In this document: in pieces, positions 63,780 to 64,000 of the stretch
Numbering within the stretch: position 1 is the stretch's first letter
Layout of the letters: each line of letters begins with the position of its first letter
From: Ziziphus jujuba
Lineage: Eukaryota; Streptophyta; Magnoliopsida; Rosales; Rhamnaceae
Assembly: GCF_031755915.1 (NCBI RefSeq)
Contig: NC_083379.1
Span: 21,214,001 to 21,278,000, forward strand
DNA length: 64,000 nt
Direction: 5' to 3'
The notes under the pieces: generated by a model
The model's input: only the letters and a program-made list of their open reading frames with translations
What the model was told of the DNA's origin: nothing
Database searches by the model: none
Program-made: the position numbers and the translations under genes

Positions 63780-63860
63780 GACAGATGGCATTTTCTTGTT
63801 GTGACACGTGGCATCTTTCTGAACATGACACGTGGCACGTCCAACTAGTCACACATGGCA
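63780..63860 (-). promoter_or_regulatory. four-unit G-box/ABRE-like repeat in O3
   Basis: Units of the form GACACGTGGCA start at 63780 (GACAGATGGCA), 63803 and 63827 (both perfect) and 63850 (CACACATGGCA), a 23-24-base period. ACACGTGGC is the core bound by bZIP factors of the ABF/G-box group. Given the element's orientation, this lies in its 5' part, upstream of the CT/GA tract. Function is inferred. Confidence 0.55.
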
Positions 63861-64000
63861 CAAATTAAAGACTCCTTTAAATATTCCACTATCCGACAAA
63901 ATCAGTCTTGGAAAAAATAGATACAACTTTACAAATCCATAAGTTTTCAACCATAGGTCCAAATTAAGCGTGCTACTGGTCTATAGACTCGTATCGACCA

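Larger units (their letters stand above)
45591..64000 (-). mobile_element. large LTR-like repeat, outer copy O3, with three nested insertions
   Basis: It starts TGTTAGGACT at 45591. Its own pieces are 45591-46090, 51065-51424, 58872-60188 and 63122-64000, collinear with O1 on the opposite strand. Its 5' end is beyond the window: the last bases match O1 about 300 bases from its start. The insertions are two Ty3/gypsy elements and copy E. No coding domain of its own is seen. Confidence 0.7.

Overview
This is plant nuclear DNA, very probably from a eudicot. The evidence is one intact polyphenol oxidase (PPO) gene with a plastid transit peptide, a very AT-rich background, Ty1/copia and Ty3/gypsy retrotransposons, and tRNA-iMet-type primer binding sites. 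The PPO leader resembles those of rosids, but the species cannot be named from this window. PPO (414-2183, minus) is the only gene that looks functional. The remaining 62 kb is intergenic DNA filled by nested and decayed retroelements.

Layout. 1-2225: PPO and its candidate core promoter. 2226-9939: AT-rich spacer with small tandem repeats and no recognisable gene. 9940-14345: a ~3-kb LTR-like repeat (minus) split by a second one, copy A (plus). 14346-17689: a degenerate low-complexity repeat and a decayed Ty3/gypsy integrase end followed by an LTR start. 17690-29100: older LTR-like DNA, a large LTR (plus) split by copy B (minus), and a foldback MITE-like element. 29100-35270: a decayed Ty1/copia pol (minus) split by copy C. 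35460-37205: an array of hairpin-bearing ~210-bp repeats ending against a fibrillin/PAP pseudogene (37216-37631). 37632-45590: a copia gag remnant and an old LTR and leader region split by copy D. 45591-64000: another large LTR (minus) holding two Ty3/gypsy elements (46091-51064 and 51425-58871) and copy E. It runs off the end of the window.

The dominant theme is a family of ~2.8-3.2-kb units that begin TGTAACA and end CTGACA. Five copies (A-E) have matching or near-matching 5-bp flanks. They carry no coding domains, so I read them as solo LTRs of a retrotransposon whose internal region is not in the window. They share a W-box cluster, a paired G-box, a GA/CT-rich tract, a GC-rich block, a possible 61-nt exon bounded by good splice signals, and terminal modules. 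A related but more diverged subfamily (three copies) forms the outer layers.

No multi-gene system or operon-like arrangement is present. The items most worth following up are the hairpin repeat array, the exon-like structure and regulatory clusters inside the large LTRs, and the fibrillin pseudogene.
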